From Pseudomonadota bacterium (GTDB lineage Bacteria > Pseudomonadota > Alphaproteobacteria > Rhizobiales > Beijerinckiaceae), in NCBI GenBank assembly GCA_023393655.1, contig JAEWKP010000229.1:1-6644 (forward strand): a DNA stretch of 6,644 nt, given 5' to 3'. This document shows, piece after piece, positions 5,818-6,644 of the stretch. A model generated the notes under the pieces. It saw only the letters and a program-made list of their open reading frames with translations, ran no database searches and was not told where the DNA came from. The position numbers were made by a program, and so were the translations under genes. Position 1 is the stretch's first letter. Every line of letters starts with the position of its first letter.

Positions 5818-5833
5818 CGGCGCAACGGCGCCG
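5818..5833 (+). promoter_or_regulatory. Small hairpin in the leader of the FlaG-like gene
   Basis: CGGCGC and GCGCCG form a perfect 6-bp stem around AACG. It lies 11 bases upstream of the strong Shine-Dalgarno sequence and does not include it. It may stabilise the leader; no specific role is supported. Confidence 0.25.
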
Positions 5834-5844
5834 TGAACGACTCC

Positions 5845-5852
5845 AGAAGGAG
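5845..5852 (+). promoter_or_regulatory. Strong ribosome binding site fixing the FlaG-like start
   Basis: AGAAGGAG ends five bases before the ATG at 5858. An in-frame GTG at 5852 overlaps this site and cannot be served by it, so the ATG is the start. Confidence 0.8.
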
Positions 5853-5857
5853 TGGTC

Positions 5858-6490
5858 ATGGATTTTGGCAACGCCCCCAGGCTCGCGGCCGTGATCGGCC
5901 CCCCGCCCGTCTCCCGCGCAGATGTTACGGCCCAGGCCGGCAGCGTCGCCGTGGACCTTCCTCCCGAAAAGACAGTGCAATCCGCCCCCGCCGGCTCGGC
6001 CGTCAATGTCGAGGTACGCGCCGAGACACGCGATGCGCAGAACCGCGCCGATGGCGAGCGCCGCGCCCGCGCCAACGACCAGAACAATCGCGCTGCGACC
6101 CGCACTGCAGACGATACTGTCGAGCGCAAGCTGATCATCGATCCGCAGACCCGCGCGATCGTGCTTCAGAAGAAGGATCTGCAGACCGGCGAGACGATCT
6201 CGCAACTGCCGGACGAGACGCTTCTCAAACTGCGCGCCTATGCGCGCGAACTCGGCGAGCGGGCCCGCGAAGCCAGCGAGAACCACCCTCAGGTCGAGCG
6301 AACGGCCTGCCGGCCTCCCGCTCCCCTGCCATCACGTCTTCCAGCCGCCCGCCTTGCGCGGGCGGTTTGCGTTTCGCCCCCCTCGCCCGAAGCACGGTGC
6401 AAATGGCAGCGAACGGGCGACATCGCAGCCGTTAAAGGCCGCTTAACCATGCCCCGACAAGCCGCCGATCCGCTTCAATTCGCCGGCTGA
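5858..6490 (+). CDS. FlaG-like flagellar protein with an abnormal C-terminal extension
   Basis: The 210-residue frame has two unlike parts. Residues 1-85 are Ala/Pro-rich, then charged and disordered. Residues 88-140 look like a FlaG domain: VERKLIIDPQTRAIVLQKKD, then TGETISQLPDETLLKLRAYAREL, matching the family theme of a short beta pair (KxxIxDxxTxxxxVxxxD) followed by I.Q.P.E..LKL. FlaG is a small protein often encoded near flagellin and thought to influence filament length or assembly. Residues 151-210 are Pro/Arg/Cys-rich and look like translated non-coding DNA. They cover a terminator-like hairpin (6345-6374) and a CtrA box (6432-6447). A one-base change at the TGC codon 6308-6310 would give TGA and a protein of 150 residues, a plausible ancestral end. 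All three forward frames are open from 6240 to 6432, so a frameshift does not restore a stop. The start is firm, the FlaG call moderate, the C-terminus doubtful. Confidence 0.65.
   Translation: MDFGNAPRLAAVIGPPPVSRADVTAQAGSVAVDLPPEKTVQSAPAGSAVNVEVRAETRDAQNRADGERRARANDQNNRAATRTADDTVERKLIIDPQTRAIVLQKKDLQTGETISQLPDETLLKLRAYARELGERAREASENHPQVERTACRPPAPLPSRLPAARLARAVCVSPPSPEARCKWQRTGDIAAVKGRLTMPRQAADPLQFAG
6345..6374 (+). terminator. Intrinsic-terminator-like hairpin inside the FlaG-like reading frame
   Basis: CCGCCCGC (6345-6352) and GCGGGCGG (6358-6365) form a perfect GC-only 8-bp stem with loop CTTGC, followed by TTTGCGTTT. It is the best terminator candidate in the window. Its position before the flagellin promoter region suggests that it ends the FlaG-like transcript, although the reading frame continues through it. 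Confidence 0.65.
6432..6447 (+). promoter_or_regulatory. Perfect CtrA box upstream of the flagellin gene
   Basis: TTAA (6432-6435), seven bases, TTAAC (6443-6447), exactly the CtrA recognition pattern. It lies 142 bases before the flagellin ATG. If it sits near -35, transcription would start around 6480 and leave a leader of roughly 110 bases. Direct CtrA control of this flagellin is inferred. Confidence 0.65.
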
Positions 6491-6530
6491 AATTTACCTG
6501 TTGTTACGGGCTGTCGCAGCAGGGTCCCTC

Positions 6531-6555
6531 CGTCGCGGCCAGAACGGCCACGACG
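6531..6555 (+). promoter_or_regulatory. Stem-loop in the flagellin mRNA leader
   Basis: CGTCGCGGCC (6531-6540) and GGCCACGACG (6546-6555) pair at 9 of 10 positions around loop AGAAC. The stem ends 17 bases before the Shine-Dalgarno sequence. Flagellin leaders are targets of the post-transcriptional regulator FlbT in Caulobacter, so a structured leader is functionally plausible; FlbT binding here is not shown. Confidence 0.4.
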
Positions 6556-6572
6556 CCAGAAGGCACCATCCC

Positions 6573-6579
6573 AGAAGGG
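6573..6579 (+). promoter_or_regulatory. Flagellin ribosome binding site, with an upstream copy
   Basis: AGAAGGG lies ten bases before the ATG at 6590. The 8-mer CCAGAAGG occurs here (6571-6578) and 15 bases earlier (6556-6563), so a second Shine-Dalgarno-like site without a start codon precedes the real one. Confidence 0.7.
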
Positions 6580-6589
6580 TTTTTCAACA

Positions 6590-6644
6590 ATGGCTACCGT
6601 TTCTCTTTCTTCCGGCGTCCGCAGCGCGCTGACCTCTCTCGCTT
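6590..6644 (+). CDS. Flagellin, first 18 residues (gene continues past the window)
   Basis: The visible N-terminus MATVSLSSGVRSALTSLA matches the start of rhizobial and Bradyrhizobium-type flagellins, where a short beta segment with LSSGVR is followed by the first D0 helix. Flagellin is the filament subunit exported through the flagellar type III apparatus. The ATG is supported by AGAAGGG at 6573-6579. It follows the FlaG-like gene and has its own CtrA-box promoter candidate and a structured leader. With only 18 residues visible, a related hook-associated protein (FlgL-like) is possible but less likely. Confidence 0.8.
   Translation, partial: MATVSLSSGVRSALTSLA

Noticed and set aside
6444..6471. 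Sigma-28-like promoter for flagellin (TAAC, 16 bases, GCCGATCC)
   Set aside because: The -10-like GCCGAT is good, but the -35 word differs and the spacing is one base off. GCCGAT is common in GC-rich DNA, and the CtrA box is a better explanation.
6559..6572. Possible sigma-54 site (GGCACC) just before the flagellin start
   Set aside because: The invariant GC is missing at ten bases from GG, and transcription would start almost at the start codon.

Overview
The window is GC-rich, densely coding DNA from an alphaproteobacterium, most likely a polar-flagellated member of the Rhizobiales/Hyphomicrobiales (Bosea- or Methylobacterium-like). The grounds are a class II NADP-isocitrate dehydrogenase, a FliX gene divergent from flgI, a flgI / CheL-type rod protein / FlbY-type run, and CtrA-like and sigma-54-like promoter elements. 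The genus is inferred from general resemblance; I could not run a search.

Left part (1-3011), metabolism and envelope. The 5' part of icd runs leftward out of the window. Divergent from it is an unrecognised exported protein of 273 residues, whose GTG start and Shine-Dalgarno sequence sit beside a hairpin. A terminator-like hairpin follows, then a short-chain dehydrogenase and a cupin of the 2,4'-dihydroxyacetophenone dioxygenase family on the same strand. A REP-like palindromic repeat separates the cupin gene from the convergent fliX.

Right part (3025-6644), flagellum. FliX (minus strand) and FlgI (plus strand) diverge from a 227-base regulatory region. That region holds a CtrA-like box on the fliX side, a three-half-site CGGCAG array in the middle, and a near-consensus sigma-54 promoter (TGGCACG-N4-TCGCA) on the flgI side. 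flgI overlaps a rod-binding (FlgJ N-domain/CheL-like) gene, which overlaps a FlgN/FlbY-like gene, so the three form a translationally coupled operon. Next come a FlaG-like gene and the first 18 codons of a flagellin gene. The flagellin leader carries a perfect CtrA-type box (TTAA-N7-TTAAC) and a strong hairpin.

How it works together: the layout matches the Caulobacter hierarchy, in which CtrA drives early genes including fliX, FliX acts with the activator FlbD, and FlbD with sigma-54 drives later genes such as flgI. The oddest feature is the 3' end of the FlaG-like gene. Its reading frame runs through a terminator-like hairpin and through the CtrA box of the next gene, and all three forward frames are open there, which suggests a lost stop codon or a real overlap. 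I found no tRNA, rRNA, CRISPR array, insertion sequence or clearly new multi-gene system.
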